From an uncultured bacterium (GTDB lineage Bacteria > Cyanobacteriota > Vampirovibrionia > Gastranaerophilales > Gastranaerophilaceae): DNA of 64,000 bases. The stretch lies in the NCBI GenBank assembly GCA_902779645.1, contig CACZCH010000004.1:1-64000 (forward strand), read 5' to 3'. Positions 43,731 through 54,739 of the stretch are shown here, one piece after another. The stretch's first letter is position 1. Every line of letters starts with the position of its first letter. The position numbers and the translations under genes are program-made. A model generated the notes under the pieces. It searched no databases. It saw nothing but the letters and a program-made list of their open reading frames with translations, and was not told the origin of the DNA.

Positions 43731-44633
43731 ATGAGTTTAAATATACAAAAAATACAGCCGATGTTTTCTGATTGCCATAAAAGATTGAACAAAATCAGAA
43801 AGATATCGTTTGAAAGTGTACGAAAAATTCCCGAAAACGAAAAACAAAAATTGCGTAATGCTACTCCGCAGAGATTAATCGAGCTTGCTAAAATGAATTG
43901 TTATGCCGCAGATAAAATCAAAAGAGAGCTGGATAAACAATATGGCGAAAAGAACTATGTTATCATTTCTCTTGGCCGTTCACTATCTTCTATTTGCGAA
44001 TTAATAAGACTTTTAGGTACAGATGTTTTACATTTACCTATGTCTGATTTGAGACATACCGATATTAAAAATGAACAGATTCAAGCAAATAGCGAGATTA
44101 TGTTTAAAAAATACAGAGAATCTATCGGATTAACACGTGATGAACTGGAAAAGCACTCCGATAAAAAGTATATTCTTATAGATTATACACATTACGGACG
44201 CTCTTTAGATAATGCTTATGATTTTCTACAAAGATATGAAATATTAGATAATGCACAAAATCTTATCAAACTTCCTGTTTGTAATGTTTTAGGTGAAGAT
44301 TACACAAAAAGAGGTTTTGAAAAATTGTTTCAGTTCTCAAGATTCAAGCTGCTTGCAATGGTAGGGAAGTTATCAATAAAAAGACTTTCTAGCATTTTTA
44401 TACAAGCAGACGAAAACAGTGCACATGAATATAAAGGCAATATTACAAAGGGAATTCGGAAACTATTTTGGTTTAATGTGTTTGATTCTATGAATAATAA
44501 AAACTACAAAGATATATTTCCGCAAAAAGAAATTGATGCGGTATATAAGCATTACATGTCACCGCAAGCAGTTCGTAATTATATTGCTCGTGAACAAAAA
44601 GAAGTTGCAAAAATTTCTAAGAATTCAAAATAA
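43731..44633 (+). CDS. Phosphoribosyltransferase-fold-like orphan protein
   Basis: The ATG at 43731 (MSLNIQKIQPMF) is preferred; 300 aa. YVIISLGRSLSSICELIRLL and, about 80 residues on, KYILIDYTHYGRSLDNAYD match the order of a PRTase fold, where the second segment takes the place of the PRPP-binding loop (here I-D-Y-T-x-x-G-x-S, without the usual acidic pair). It could be an inactive or retargeted PRTase. A short ISFESVRK tag occurs near residue 25. Confidence 0.5.
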   Translation: MSLNIQKIQPMFSDCHKRLNKIRKISFESVRKIPENEKQKLRNATPQRLIELAKMNCYAADKIKRELDKQYGEKNYVIISLGRSLSSICELIRLLGTDVLHLPMSDLRHTDIKNEQIQANSEIMFKKYRESIGLTRDELEKHSDKKYILIDYTHYGRSLDNAYDFLQRYEILDNAQNLIKLPVCNVLGEDYTKRGFEKLFQFSRFKLLAMVGKLSIKRLSSIFIQADENSAHEYKGNITKGIRKLFWFNVFDSMNNKNYKDIFPQKEIDAVYKHYMSPQAVRNYIAREQKEVAKISKNSK

Positions 44634-44660
44634 TAATATTTTTGTGATAATCTTATAATT

Positions 44661-44825
44661 ATGCAAGTTGTATCAGAGTTAGTCGAAATAAAAAATAATG
44701 GTAATCCAACGACAGAATATATTGAACAGGAGTTAACAAAACTCAACATTAATCCGCTCAGATGGGCTGTTGTTGATGTTAGTGATACAATGTATAAAGT
44801 AAGCGTAGCAAATTTAAAGGAGTAG
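44661..44825 (+). CDS. Small hypothetical protein before ahcY (54 aa)
   Basis: ATG at 44661, 54 aa: MQVVSELVEIKNNGNPTTEY at the start, RWAVVDVSDTMYKVSVANLK at the end. Its last codons contain the AAAGGAG ribosome binding site of ahcY, 8 bp before that gene, so the two are likely one transcript. No family recognised; composition looks coding. Confidence 0.5.
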   Translation: MQVVSELVEIKNNGNPTTEYIEQELTKLNINPLRWAVVDVSDTMYKVSVANLKE

Positions 44826-44830
44826 AATAG

Positions 44831-46099
<1,269 letters not shown>

Positions 46100-46123
46100 T
46101 TTAATACAAAAACTAATTATGCA

Positions 46124-46157
46124 AAGGCACTAAGATATATTATTATCTTAGTGCCTT
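46124..46157 (+). terminator. Stem-loop after ahcY
   Basis: 14-bp stem AAGGCACTAAGATA / TATCTTAGTGCCTT with a 6-nt loop. No long T-run follows, so efficiency is uncertain. Confidence 0.6.
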
Positions 46158-46195
46158 AGTGTCTGTCTTATTGCGCCTTTACATATAAAGGCAAA

Positions 46196-46220
46196 CTCCT
46201 GCAGCTTAACGTTGCAGGAG
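46196..46220 (-). terminator. Terminator of the flagellin gene
   Basis: Stem CTCCTGCA / TGCAGGAG with a 9-nt loop, followed on the minus strand by TTTGCCTTT. It lies 49 bp past the flagellin stop codon. Confidence 0.65.
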
Positions 46221-46268
46221 CCATTGAAAGGACCTTTATTATATATATCTAAGTAGTTGGTTTGCTCA

Positions 46269-47384
46269 TTATATCAAGTTCAATGCGATTGAAGGCATTT
46301 GGTTAGCTGTTGATAATAATGTTGCACTTGATTGCTGTAAGATTTGGTACTTGATGTAGTTAGAAGATGATACTGCTACATCAGCATCTTTGATTGTAGA
46401 ATTTGCTTCTGTTAAGTTTGCTCTTTGTACATCTGTTGAAGCAATAGCAGAATCTAATCTGTTCATATAAGCACCGATTTTTGTACATCTTAAAGATATG
46501 TTATCGATTGCTTCGTCTACAAATGTTATAAATTCACGAGCAGAAGAGTCATTTCTGTATATACCATTACACATATTTGTAATAGATACTATTTTTGATT
46601 GTCCCATCATCTCGTATTTTACAATATTGCCGTCTTTTACAACACCGTTTTCCGCAAGCGCTGCAGTAAGAGCTGATTCATAAGAACCGTCCAAGTATTG
46701 AATTTCTCCGTTAATTACGATTGGCTTACCGTTTGAATCAATTTTTCTTGCTCTGTATTCGTATTGATTTTCATCAGAAGAATAATTAAGATTGATATAA
46801 CCCGGACGAGCTTTTGTAATATGGTCGTCATTTGCTTTAAAACCGAAAATTACGGTTGATTTAGCACTGTCGAACAGGAATGCATCCATCTTAATAACGC
46901 ATCTTTTGTCTGAATATAAACCTACTTGCAGGTTAATATCAGTTTGCCTTGAACCGTCAAGCAGATAAGTGTCATTGAAGTCTGTAATTGCACAAAGACG
47001 GTTAATCTCATCCATTCTTTGTTGAACTTCCAAGTTCAATGCATTGAGTGATGCTGAACCGTAGGTTCCGTTTGCTGCCTGCATGGTCAAGTCACGAATT
47101 CTTTGTAAGTAATCATTGATAATGTCTAAAACACCTTCTTGGGTTGTTAACATGTCTAACCCCATTTGAGAGTTCATTTCAATGATGTCATAGCCGTTAA
47201 TTTTTGCTTCCATACCGGCTGATACGGCATAGCCGGCTGCGTCATCCTTAGCACTGTTGATTCTAAAACCGGTAGATAATTGCTCCATTGCAATGTTCAT
47301 ACCTTTTGTAGAAGCTTTCAAATACTTTTGACAGGTTAATGACGCGAGGTTTGTGTTAATTGTGATTGCTGCTGTCGCTGCCAT
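46269..47384 (-). CDS. fliC: Flagellin
   Basis: 371 aa. The N-terminal D0/D1 helices (ITINTNLASLTCQKYLKAST, then MEQLSTGFRINSAKDDAAGY with the conserved S-T-G-x-R-I-N-S-A-x-D-D-A-A-G) and C-terminal helix (ANLTEANSTIKDADVAVSSS, then NYIKYQILQQSSATLLSTAN) are classical. The middle (about 150-290) is a short variable domain. It builds the flagellar filament. The GAAAGGA ribosome binding site is 9 nt upstream and a near-perfect sigma-28 promoter lies at 47430-47456. A cysteine at position 19 is unusual for a flagellin. Confidence 0.95.
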   Translation of the reverse strand: MAATAAITINTNLASLTCQKYLKASTKGMNIAMEQLSTGFRINSAKDDAAGYAVSAGMEAKINGYDIIEMNSQMGLDMLTTQEGVLDIINDYLQRIRDLTMQAANGTYGSASLNALNLEVQQRMDEINRLCAITDFNDTYLLDGSRQTDINLQVGLYSDKRCVIKMDAFLFDSAKSTVIFGFKANDDHITKARPGYINLNYSSDENQYEYRARKIDSNGKPIVINGEIQYLDGSYESALTAALAENGVVKDGNIVKYEMMGQSKIVSITNMCNGIYRNDSSAREFITFVDEAIDNISLRCTKIGAYMNRLDSAIASTDVQRANLTEANSTIKDADVAVSSSNYIKYQILQQSSATLLSTANQMPSIALNLI

Positions 47385-47429
47385 AATAAATTTCCTTTCA
47401 ATAAATTTATAATTTGCCTTTCACTTTAG

Positions 47430-47456
47430 TTAACGGCATAATTTTTTTAAACTTTA
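47430..47456 (-). promoter_or_regulatory. Sigma-28 promoter of flagellin
   Basis: On the minus strand TAAAGTTT (47456-47449), 11 bp, GCCGTTAA (47437-47430). This matches the known consensus TAAAGTTT/11/GCCGATAA at 15 of 16 positions and calibrates the other two sigma-28-like sites of the window. Confidence 0.92.
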
Positions 47457-47612
47457 CAACTTTAGTTGGAGAATCCCCCAAATGGAGGAGATTAAAGTCT
47501 AAAAAGCCTATTTTTATTGAATTTTAAAATTTATTATTTGTAGCAGTTTTTGAATTATTTAAAGTATTCTATAACTAAAGTTATAGAAAAGCATGGATTA
47601 ACATGCCAGAAA

Positions 47613-48947
47613 TTACAATTTTAGATACATTTCCCTGATTAAATAGTTTTCAAGGTTTTTCTTTTGTAGATTTGAGCTTTTGGGGTCATTAATCATAATG
47701 GCAAAAGCGTATTTTTGTCCGCATTTTGAACTTAAAAACCCTGCAATTGTACTAATATCCGATAAAGTTCCGGTTTTTGCCTTTAGATTATCTTTTAAAG
47801 GTATCATGCGGTTAGATAATGTACCTTGAGACGGAGATGCCATATATTCGTAGATTTTGTTATTTTTATTTTTTACTAAGTATTCTGATATAAAATCTGC
47901 ATTTACAAGGTTATTTTTAGATACTCCGCTTGCGTCTGCAATGCGGATTTGAGATGTATCAATTTCGTTTTTTAGGCAATATTCTTTAAAAAGATTTATT
48001 CCATCAATATCTGTCCCTTGTTTATTATAATATTTTCCGCCTGCTAGTTTTGCCATAATTTCTATTACCATGTTATTGCTGTTTAGCAGAACATCTTCAA
48101 CGGCTTTGTTTATTGAGTGTGTGACTTTATTTGCGAATTTATCGGATTGAGCTTTTTGAGATACAGAATATGCTGATTTTAGGTATATTCTTCTATCTTC
48201 AAGTGTGTCTGTCAGTTTTTTTTCGAAATATCTTTTTAGGTTTGTATTTGTAATGTAATGCGTCTCAGGCTTTTGTACAGTTCCTTCAAGCTTTAGAACT
48301 TCAGGCGAAACAAGATTATCTCTTGAGATATTTACGTCATTTTTATCACCGGTAATTACGTTATTATAAAAAATCATAGGTGATTTTTGGGGGTTAATTA
48401 TAAAAGCCTGTTTGTTTTTATCTGTTGGCATGATTGTAATTTTTGTAAGGTTTCCGTCAAGATTGTATGCATTAAATCTCGGGAGCGCCGTGTTAAGATC
48501 ATCATCCCACTGCCAGCCCTCACCCCACGCTTTTTGTTCAATTATTGAATTATCTATGTATATTTTTTGAACTTTTTCTGCGTTAATCTTTTCTGTCAAA
48601 GTTTTTAAATCATCTGATGTTAAATATGGATCAGCCCCAAGCTTAATTAAATATACGTCTTTTCCCCTTGAGTATAATTCTGTTTTGAATTCATAATCGT
48701 CTCCTAAGGTTTCAATAATTGGTATAATTGTTAAAATCTTTTGAACGGAAGCCGGTGGCATAAGCCTGTACTCATTCATGCTGAATACGTTTTTGCCGTT
48801 ATTCAAATTTTTCACTGAGATTGATATTGATTCTTTAGGAATTCCCGAATCTCTAATAATTTCTTGAATGTTTTTGTTTAAGCTTTTTGCATTAGCATTT
48901 AAAGCAGATAGGAATAATATTAATATAATTGATAATAGTCTTTTCAT
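47613..48947 (-). CDS. dacB: D-alanyl-D-alanine carboxypeptidase/endopeptidase (S13, DacB/PBP4 type)
   Basis: 444 aa. Signal peptide (LLSIILILFLSALNANA). The penicillin-binding motifs are S67-V-Q-K70 (MPPASVQK), SGVSKNN for S-x-N and KAKTGTL for KTG, in the order of S13 enzymes with the extra domain between the first two motifs. It trims peptidoglycan side chains in the periplasm. The start overlaps the nitrilase stop by ATGA, so the three genes 50418 to 47613 on the minus strand form an operon. Confidence 0.9.
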   Translation of the reverse strand: MKRLLSIILILFLSALNANAKSLNKNIQEIIRDSGIPKESISISVKNLNNGKNVFSMNEYRLMPPASVQKILTIIPIIETLGDDYEFKTELYSRGKDVYLIKLGADPYLTSDDLKTLTEKINAEKVQKIYIDNSIIEQKAWGEGWQWDDDLNTALPRFNAYNLDGNLTKITIMPTDKNKQAFIINPQKSPMIFYNNVITGDKNDVNISRDNLVSPEVLKLEGTVQKPETHYITNTNLKRYFEKKLTDTLEDRRIYLKSAYSVSQKAQSDKFANKVTHSINKAVEDVLLNSNNMVIEIMAKLAGGKYYNKQGTDIDGINLFKEYCLKNEIDTSQIRIADASGVSKNNLVNADFISEYLVKNKNNKIYEYMASPSQGTLSNRMIPLKDNLKAKTGTLSDISTIAGFLSSKCGQKYAFAIMINDPKSSNLQKKNLENYLIREMYLKL

Positions 48948-49774
48948 TTTTTTATAACCTCATAAGAGTCTTTAATATCTTCTAAAATTGTACATTTACT
49001 TCTAAATTCATACATCTCGGGAAGGTTTACTTCTGCATAAATACCGCCTTCGAGTTCTTCTATTTGACTAAGAATGTTGCCATTGTAGTCAAAAATCATT
49101 GAATGTCCAAGATTTTCTTTTCCGTCCGCAAGAAGTCCTGTTTGAGTAAGTGCAACCATATATGTTTGGTTTTCAATTGCTCTGGAAGCTGTCATGGTGT
49201 CCCAAGGAATTTTTTTTGTTTTTCCCCAAGCAGCCATATTTACGAGAATATCAGCGCCTGCTTTTCTGTATGCTCGGTATATTTCAGGGAAACGAATATC
49301 AAAACATATGGTTAAGCCTATTTTAATATTATCAAGTTCTACCATAACAGGGTTAGAACCTTTTTTAACGTACTTATTTTCATCGTCGCCGTAATATGAA
49401 AACAGATGATTTTTGTCGTAAATAGCAATCAATTCACCATGCCTGTTTAAAACAGGACAAGAGTTGTAATACTCTTCACCTCTTTTTAGAATAATACTTC
49501 CGCCAATGATGTTTACGTTATATTCTTGTGCAATTTGAGAGAGCATTTTTAGAGCTTTGGATTTTTCTAATGTTTCTGCGCATTTGTAGAAATCAGGAGT
49601 GTGCCAGCCAACTGTCCAAACTTCAGGTAAAAAAACAAAATCTGCTCCTTCGTATTTTTGCAGATTTGCGATAATCAAATTTTTTACTGTATCTATATTT
49701 ATGTCAAGCTCTCCTATTACGGATTCCATTTGAATTGCGAGGAGTCTGACCTTTTCCTTCTGAATTGTCCCCAA
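48944..49774 (-). CDS. Carbon-nitrogen hydrolase (nitrilase family)
   Basis: 276 aa. The catalytic Glu-Lys-Cys triad can be placed in LPEVWTVGWHTP, DKNHLFSYYG and GLTICFDIRFPE. The pattern is closest to omega-amidase/NIT2-like members, which remove ammonia from small amides. The TTG start at 49774 with AGGTG upstream best fits the family N terminus (VRLLAIQMESVIG). It overlaps the acyltransferase gene by 58 bp and the dacB gene by 4 bp. Confidence 0.87.
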   Translation of the reverse strand: MGTIQKEKVRLLAIQMESVIGELDINIDTVKNLIIANLQKYEGADFVFLPEVWTVGWHTPDFYKCAETLEKSKALKMLSQIAQEYNVNIIGGSIILKRGEEYYNSCPVLNRHGELIAIYDKNHLFSYYGDDENKYVKKGSNPVMVELDNIKIGLTICFDIRFPEIYRAYRKAGADILVNMAAWGKTKKIPWDTMTASRAIENQTYMVALTQTGLLADGKENLGHSMIFDYNGNILSQIEELEGGIYAEVNLPEMYEFRSKCTILEDIKDSYEVIKK

Positions 49775-50418
49775 CGATACACCTCTTTATATGCTTCAGG
49801 TATTTTTCTTTCTAACTCATCTAAGCTGTCTTGAAGTTCTTGTCTTTTTTGTTCAATATCATCTTCTTCTGATACATATATAGGTTTGCCGTAAAGATTT
49901 ACAAGATTCGTTCTAAATAAAGGCATTCTAAGTCCATCCCAAGAGGGAAACTTCAGCCAAGTAAAATTAGTAGAATACCAAGAAACGGGTACAATAGGTA
50001 CACCTGCCATCTTTGCAAGTTTAATTATTCCGTCTTTTACGACTTCCGGCGGGCCTTTTGGACCATCAACCATCATAGCTCCGTCTTCGCCTTCTTTTAG
50101 TATGGAAAGCATTTGCATAGAAGCTTCCACGGCTCCTGTTTTCCCTTTTGAACCGCGAATTGTTTTGAAACCCATGTGCTCAATGACATCTGCAATTATT
50201 TCCCCGTCTTTTGAACGGCTAACAAGAACATGAAGTTTACTAATATCGGGAAGCCCGTATACGCTCATTTGGTTTCTGTGCCACATAGCATATATACAGG
50301 GTTTTACATCAGGAAAATCAACCCTGACAATATGGGTAAACATTTCCTGCATGTGGAAAATTTTGTAGATAACTTTTGCAACATCTTTAGCTTGAATATC
50401 TTGAAATAATCTTACCAT
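49717..50418 (-). CDS. Lysophospholipid acyltransferase-like protein (DUF374 type)
   Basis: 233 aa. IYAMWHRNQMSVYG carries the H-x(3-4)-D/N acyltransferase-like site; VSRSKDGEII, RGSKGKTGAVEA and VDGPKGPPEVVKDGIIKLA are the hallmarks of the DUF374/LPLAT group related to lipid A acyltransferases. It probably acylates a membrane lipid on the cytoplasmic face. First gene of the minus-strand operon with nitrilase and dacB. Confidence 0.85.
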   Translation of the reverse strand: MVRLFQDIQAKDVAKVIYKIFHMQEMFTHIVRVDFPDVKPCIYAMWHRNQMSVYGLPDISKLHVLVSRSKDGEIIADVIEHMGFKTIRGSKGKTGAVEASMQMLSILKEGEDGAMMVDGPKGPPEVVKDGIIKLAKMAGVPIVPVSWYSTNFTWLKFPSWDGLRMPLFRTNLVNLYGKPIYVSEEDDIEQKRQELQDSLDELERKIPEAYKEVYRWGQFRRKRSDSSQFKWNP

Positions 50419-50543
50419 AGGTCTATTATACTATAAATTATGCAATAATAAAATGTTTTACAGTGTTTTACGATAGCAAATTTTAAATTTAAGAGTTTTT
50501 ATATTAGTATATATATAATATCTGATATAACAGAGGGGTGTGT

Positions 50544-52472
50544 ATGAAAATATATGGAATTAACAGTGCAAATCAAAATAATCAAAATTTTGGCAGAAAA
50601 ATGGATGCAAAAGAATTGCAGGTTTATACAAAATCTTTGAATGAAGGGTTGAAATTATTAAATAAACAAATGGATATTATAATCCATAATTCAGCCTCTC
50701 CTGCAATAGAGAAGGAAAATACAGGTATAGGTTCTTTGTTTTCAAGGACTGTTCAGGAAAAATTAATTCCGTTTTTAAAATCACATGGTTTCACCGGTAT
50801 TCAACAGGAGCCAAACAACTTAAGAAAAATAGGCGACCCGTCTCCTTACGCACCGGAATCTTCTGCTAAAAATATTTTCATGATACCGCTAGAGAAACTT
50901 ACAACAGAAAAATACGGTAAAATTCTTTCGGAATACGATTTTGCGCAAGTTGTAAAAAATCGTTCAAAAGCAAACAGAGTTGATTATTATAATGTAAATG
51001 AAGAATACGAAAGAGTTCTAAGAATAGCATATGAAAATTTTAAAGAGGGAAATGTTTTAAAAGAAGAATTCTCTCAATACAAGAAATATTCAGCCAATGA
51101 TTTGGTTAAAGATGCAATATTCAGAATTTTGGATAAAAAATATCAAAAGCATTGGAAGGATTGGGATGGTATTGATAAAAGCTTATTTTCAACAACAAGT
51201 TCTTTTGGCATAGAGGCTGCTCAGAAAAGGATTGCCGAGATTAAAAATGTTTACAAAGATGAAATTGACTATTTTATATTCCAGCAATTTTTAATTGATA
51301 AAGCTAATAAAGAATCAAATGAAATTGCTTTAAAAACTGGTATTAAGATTATAGGAGATTCTCCTGTTGCGTCTCCTGCTGCTGATGAATGGATTAATCA
51401 GAATTTATTTTTAGAAGGCAAAGCTATTGGATGTCCGCCGGATTATTTTTCTAAAAACGGGCAAAGATGGGGGTTTGGGTATTTTAATCCGAAATATATT
51501 TTTAATCCTGATGGAACGTTAGGAAAAGCTGGCAGAATCTTGAAGGCAAAATATGACCAATTCTTTTCTAGTTTCCCAGGAGGACTTAGAATTGACCACG
51601 TTATAGGACTTGTAGATCCGTTTATTTATACAGTTAAAGACGCAAAAATGACTCCTCAAAATTCAGGCAGAATATATTCAATTCCTGGTGAATTTAAGAA
51701 AAAACCTGAAGAGTATTCTAATATTATGGAAAATATTATACTAAAATCTGCTCGTGAGCATGGTATGGATAAAAAAGACATAATATGTGAAGATTTGGGA
51801 GAAAAAACCGAGCCGACAAAAATGGTTATGGATAAACTTGATTTATCTGGTATTTCCGTTACTCAGTTTGATTACAGGGGAAAAAATGCACCCGAAAAGA
51901 ATGTAATTATGATAGGTTCGCATGATAATATATCTTTCTTGGAATACGTTAATAATTTCTTTAAAAAGGTAGAAGGAAAAGATATTTCGGAAAGAAGTGT
52001 ATTTCAAAGATTGGTCAATTATTTTAAAACAAAATTTAATATAGGCAAAAGGGATGAAGATTTAGTTCATTTTATGCGAAAAACTAAAATGCTTGCTGAA
52101 GATACAGCTCCTAAAGAGTTTACGAAAACACAACTGAAAGAGTACAAGAAACAAATAAGAAGTGATAAAAAGAAATTTATAGAAGCAAGTTACGCAGAAT
52201 TATTTACAAGTCCGGCTAGACGTGTTCAGATATTTTTCTCTGATTTTTGGGGGATGGGTAAAACATACAACCGTCCGGGAACTGATAAAGGTAACTGGGA
52301 GCTTAGAATCCCTTCTGAATTTGAGGACAAATATTATGAGGCAGTATCTGAAGGCAAAGCTCCAAACCTCGCAAATGCAGTTTTAACAGCATTAAGACAA
52401 AGAGGCTTGGATAAAACAAATATAGAACTTGCAGATAACTTATACGAATCGGCAAAAATTCTGGCAGAGTAA
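50544..52472 (+). CDS. GH77 4-alpha-glucanotransferase-like enzyme with N-terminal NFGRK tag
   Basis: ATG at 50544 with AGAGGGG 5 nt upstream. 642 aa. GH77 motifs: DSPVASPAADEWINQ, NGQRWGFGYFNP, GLRIDH with nucleophile D351, ICEDLGEKT with acid/base E416, and GSHDN with D461. These are the three catalytic acids of amylomaltase (MalQ). The enzyme moves alpha-1,4-glucan segments in glycogen or maltodextrin use. Odd features: an N-terminal 20-residue extension (KIYGINSANQNNQNFGRK) with the tag shared by orphan proteins, and long inserts, including GKRDEDLVHFMRK, beyond the core. No glycogen gene is adjacent. An effector-like or exported role is possible but unproved. Confidence 0.83.
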   Translation: MKIYGINSANQNNQNFGRKMDAKELQVYTKSLNEGLKLLNKQMDIIIHNSASPAIEKENTGIGSLFSRTVQEKLIPFLKSHGFTGIQQEPNNLRKIGDPSPYAPESSAKNIFMIPLEKLTTEKYGKILSEYDFAQVVKNRSKANRVDYYNVNEEYERVLRIAYENFKEGNVLKEEFSQYKKYSANDLVKDAIFRILDKKYQKHWKDWDGIDKSLFSTTSSFGIEAAQKRIAEIKNVYKDEIDYFIFQQFLIDKANKESNEIALKTGIKIIGDSPVASPAADEWINQNLFLEGKAIGCPPDYFSKNGQRWGFGYFNPKYIFNPDGTLGKAGRILKAKYDQFFSSFPGGLRIDHVIGLVDPFIYTVKDAKMTPQNSGRIYSIPGEFKKKPEEYSNIMENIILKSAREHGMDKKDIICEDLGEKTEPTKMVMDKLDLSGISVTQFDYRGKNAPEKNVIMIGSHDNISFLEYVNNFFKKVEGKDISERSVFQRLVNYFKTKFNIGKRDEDLVHFMRKTKMLAEDTAPKEFTKTQLKEYKKQIRSDKKKFIEASYAELFTSPARRVQIFFSDFWGMGKTYNRPGTDKGNWELRIPSEFEDKYYEAVSEGKAPNLANAVLTALRQRGLDKTNIELADNLYESAKILAE

Positions 52473-52481
52473 TATTAAAGC

Positions 52482-53342
52482 TTATCTTAATTCTGCATCA
52501 AATACGTAATTAGCAGGACCTGTCATATAAACATCGTGAGCAGTATCATATTTATTCCCCGGCCAGTCAATGCGAACACTTCCGCCTAAAAGTTTTACTT
52601 CGACAGAGTGTTCAACAAGTCCGTTTAGAATCCCTGCAACCGTCGTAGCGCAAGCCCCTGTTCCGCATGCAAGAGTTATTCCGCATCCTCTTTCCCATAC
52701 GCAAAGTTCTATTTTATCTTCTGAGATAACATGTGCAAATTCTACATTCGTTTTTTCAGGGAATTCGGTACTTTTTTCTATATATGGACCATATTCTTTA
52801 GCAAGTTCAAGCAGGTTTTCGTTTTCATCAATGAAAATTACAAAATGCGGATTCCCCATTGAAATTGCATTACCTTCAAAAATCCGATCTTTAACGGAAA
52901 TCTTATAATTTAGATTATTTGTGGGTAAAAAAGGAATTTTTTCTGATTCTAAAATCGGTTTTGACATATTAACTCTGACAAGCCCGTCATCTAAAAGTTT
53001 TGGAGTTATATTTCCTGCAAGGGTTTTAACGCTGAATTCTTTCTTATTAACCAGACCGTTATCATATACATATTTTGCAAAACATCTTATGCCATTTCCG
53101 CACATTTGCGCCGTTGTGCCGTCTGAATTATAGAAAAACCAACCAATATCAGTTTCTTGGGTATTGGTATTAGGGATTATAAAACCGTCTGCTCCTATAC
53201 CAAAATTTCTGTCACACAGCTTCTTTGAAGCTTCGGACATATCCGTCCAAAGTTTTTCTTCACAACCTTTTGCGTATTCATCATAGTCCATTATGACAAA
53301 ATCATTTCCGCACCCTTGCATTTTGGTAATTTTTAATCCCAT
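52482..53342 (-). CDS. dapF: Diaminopimelate epimerase DapF
   Basis: 286 aa. The two catalytic cysteines lie in TAQMCGNGIRCFAKYV and TLACGTGACATTVAG. MQGCGNDFV at the start and the central ISMGNPHFVIF complete the family set. It converts LL- to meso-diaminopimelate for lysine and DAP-type peptidoglycan, matching the murF and murT genes in this window. Convergent with the GH77 gene, 9 bp apart. Confidence 0.95.
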   Translation of the reverse strand: MGLKITKMQGCGNDFVIMDYDEYAKGCEEKLWTDMSEASKKLCDRNFGIGADGFIIPNTNTQETDIGWFFYNSDGTTAQMCGNGIRCFAKYVYDNGLVNKKEFSVKTLAGNITPKLLDDGLVRVNMSKPILESEKIPFLPTNNLNYKISVKDRIFEGNAISMGNPHFVIFIDENENLLELAKEYGPYIEKSTEFPEKTNVEFAHVISEDKIELCVWERGCGITLACGTGACATTVAGILNGLVEHSVEVKLLGGSVRIDWPGNKYDTAHDVYMTGPANYVFDAELR

Positions 53343-53423
53343 CTCAGTTATTCCTTTATTAAAAACTATGCTTATGTTATGTTTAATTATATAATAAATG
53401 CTAAATACATAGCAATAATATAA

Positions 53424-53471
53424 CTAAAACCTAGTCCTTCAGGTGAGGACAGGGTGATGGGGTAAACATTA
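53424..53471. repeat. Possible degraded copy of the GC-rich repeat before hisS
   Basis: The 48 bp before hisS include TCCTTCAGGTGAGGAC and AGGGTGATGGGG. On the minus strand this reads CCCCATCACCCTGTCCTCA, the same arrangement as the intragenic copies in mnmE, murF and ldcA. It occupies the leader, and the ribosome binding site of hisS is not obvious. Confidence 0.35.
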
Positions 53472-54701
53472 ATGGCAATGATAAAAGTACAAAAAGGAAC
53501 GAAGGATATACTACCAAACGAGATGCCTATTTGGCATTTTATGGAAAAGAAAGCAGAGGAAGTCTTCACAGCATACGGAGCAAAAGAGATTAGAACTCCT
53601 ATTTTTGAAGCGACAGAGCTTTTTGCAAGGGGGGTTGGTGACACTACGGATATTGTAAATAAGGAAATGTACACTTTTGAAAAAAGTGACCGTTCATTGA
53701 CTCTTCGACCTGAAAATACGGCAGGAGTAGTTCGTTCTTTTATTGAAAACGGTATGCACAGATTATCTGCACCTGTAAAACTCTGGTACAAAGGCCCTAT
53801 GTTTAGATATGAACGCCCGCAAGCAGGCAGACAAAGACAATTTCACCAAGTAGGGGTTGAAGTTTTCGGGATAAAGCAAGCTACTGCTGACGCTGAAGTT
53901 ATATTGATGGCGGTTGATTACCTCAAGGCTTTGGGGCTTAATGATTTAACAGTAGAACTGAATTCATTGGGGTGTCCTAAATGCAGGGAAGAATTTAAAC
54001 AAAGATTAAAAGATGTAATTCGTCCTTATCTTCCTCAGCTTTGCGAAGATTGTCAGACAAGATTTGAAAAAAATCCGTTGAGACTGTTGGATTGCAAATC
54101 TCCCGAATGTCAGGAAATATATTCCAAACCTGAAATACAAGCGGTTATTCAAGGTGATTTTATATGTGAAGAATGTTCAAGCCATTTTGAAGAATTGAAA
54201 AGCTATTTAGACGTTTTAGGTATAAAATACGAAAGAAATAAACTTCTTGTAAGAGGTTTGGACTACTATAACAGAACTGTTTTTGAGATTAAATCAAATA
54301 ATCTTGGGTCACAAAACGCAGTATGTGGCGGCGGAAGATATGATTCTTTAGTTAAGAACCTCGGCGGAGAAGATACTCCTGCAATAGGTTTTGCTATGGG
54401 TATGGAAAGACTCGCATCACTTTTGGGTGAAAAACAGGAAGAAAGACTTACTGCTTATATAGTTTCAAATAATACTCTTGAAGCTGTAAAATTGACTCAA
54501 GAACTTCGTCAAAAGGGTATTTCTTGCGAATTTGATTTAACTAATAAAAAGTTTGTAAAACAGTTGGAAAAAGCATCAAAAGTTTCAAAATATGCTGTAA
54601 TTTTAGGTGAAGATGAGATATCAAAAGGTGAAGTTACTGTTAAAAACCTTGATACATCAGAACAAACAACTGTTAAAAGAGAAGAATTAAAATTAAGCTA
54701 A
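53472..54701 (+). CDS. hisS: Histidyl-tRNA synthetase
   Basis: 409 aa. Class II motifs: RGVGDTTDIVNKEMYTFE, RPENTAGVVR, motif 2 FRYERPQAGRQRQFHQVGVE, the HisA box LVRGLDYYNRTVFEI and motif 3 AIGFAMGMERL. A zinc-like insert CPKC...CEDC lies in the insertion domain, as in many bacterial forms, and a short anticodon-binding domain follows. It charges tRNA-His. ATG at 53472. Confidence 0.96.
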   Translation: MAMIKVQKGTKDILPNEMPIWHFMEKKAEEVFTAYGAKEIRTPIFEATELFARGVGDTTDIVNKEMYTFEKSDRSLTLRPENTAGVVRSFIENGMHRLSAPVKLWYKGPMFRYERPQAGRQRQFHQVGVEVFGIKQATADAEVILMAVDYLKALGLNDLTVELNSLGCPKCREEFKQRLKDVIRPYLPQLCEDCQTRFEKNPLRLLDCKSPECQEIYSKPEIQAVIQGDFICEECSSHFEELKSYLDVLGIKYERNKLLVRGLDYYNRTVFEIKSNNLGSQNAVCGGGRYDSLVKNLGGEDTPAIGFAMGMERLASLLGEKQEERLTAYIVSNNTLEAVKLTQELRQKGISCEFDLTNKKFVKQLEKASKVSKYAVILGEDEISKGEVTVKNLDTSEQTTVKREELKLS

Positions 54702-54739
54702 TATTAACAAAAATTTTTTTCACTGTTTTTTGTAATATT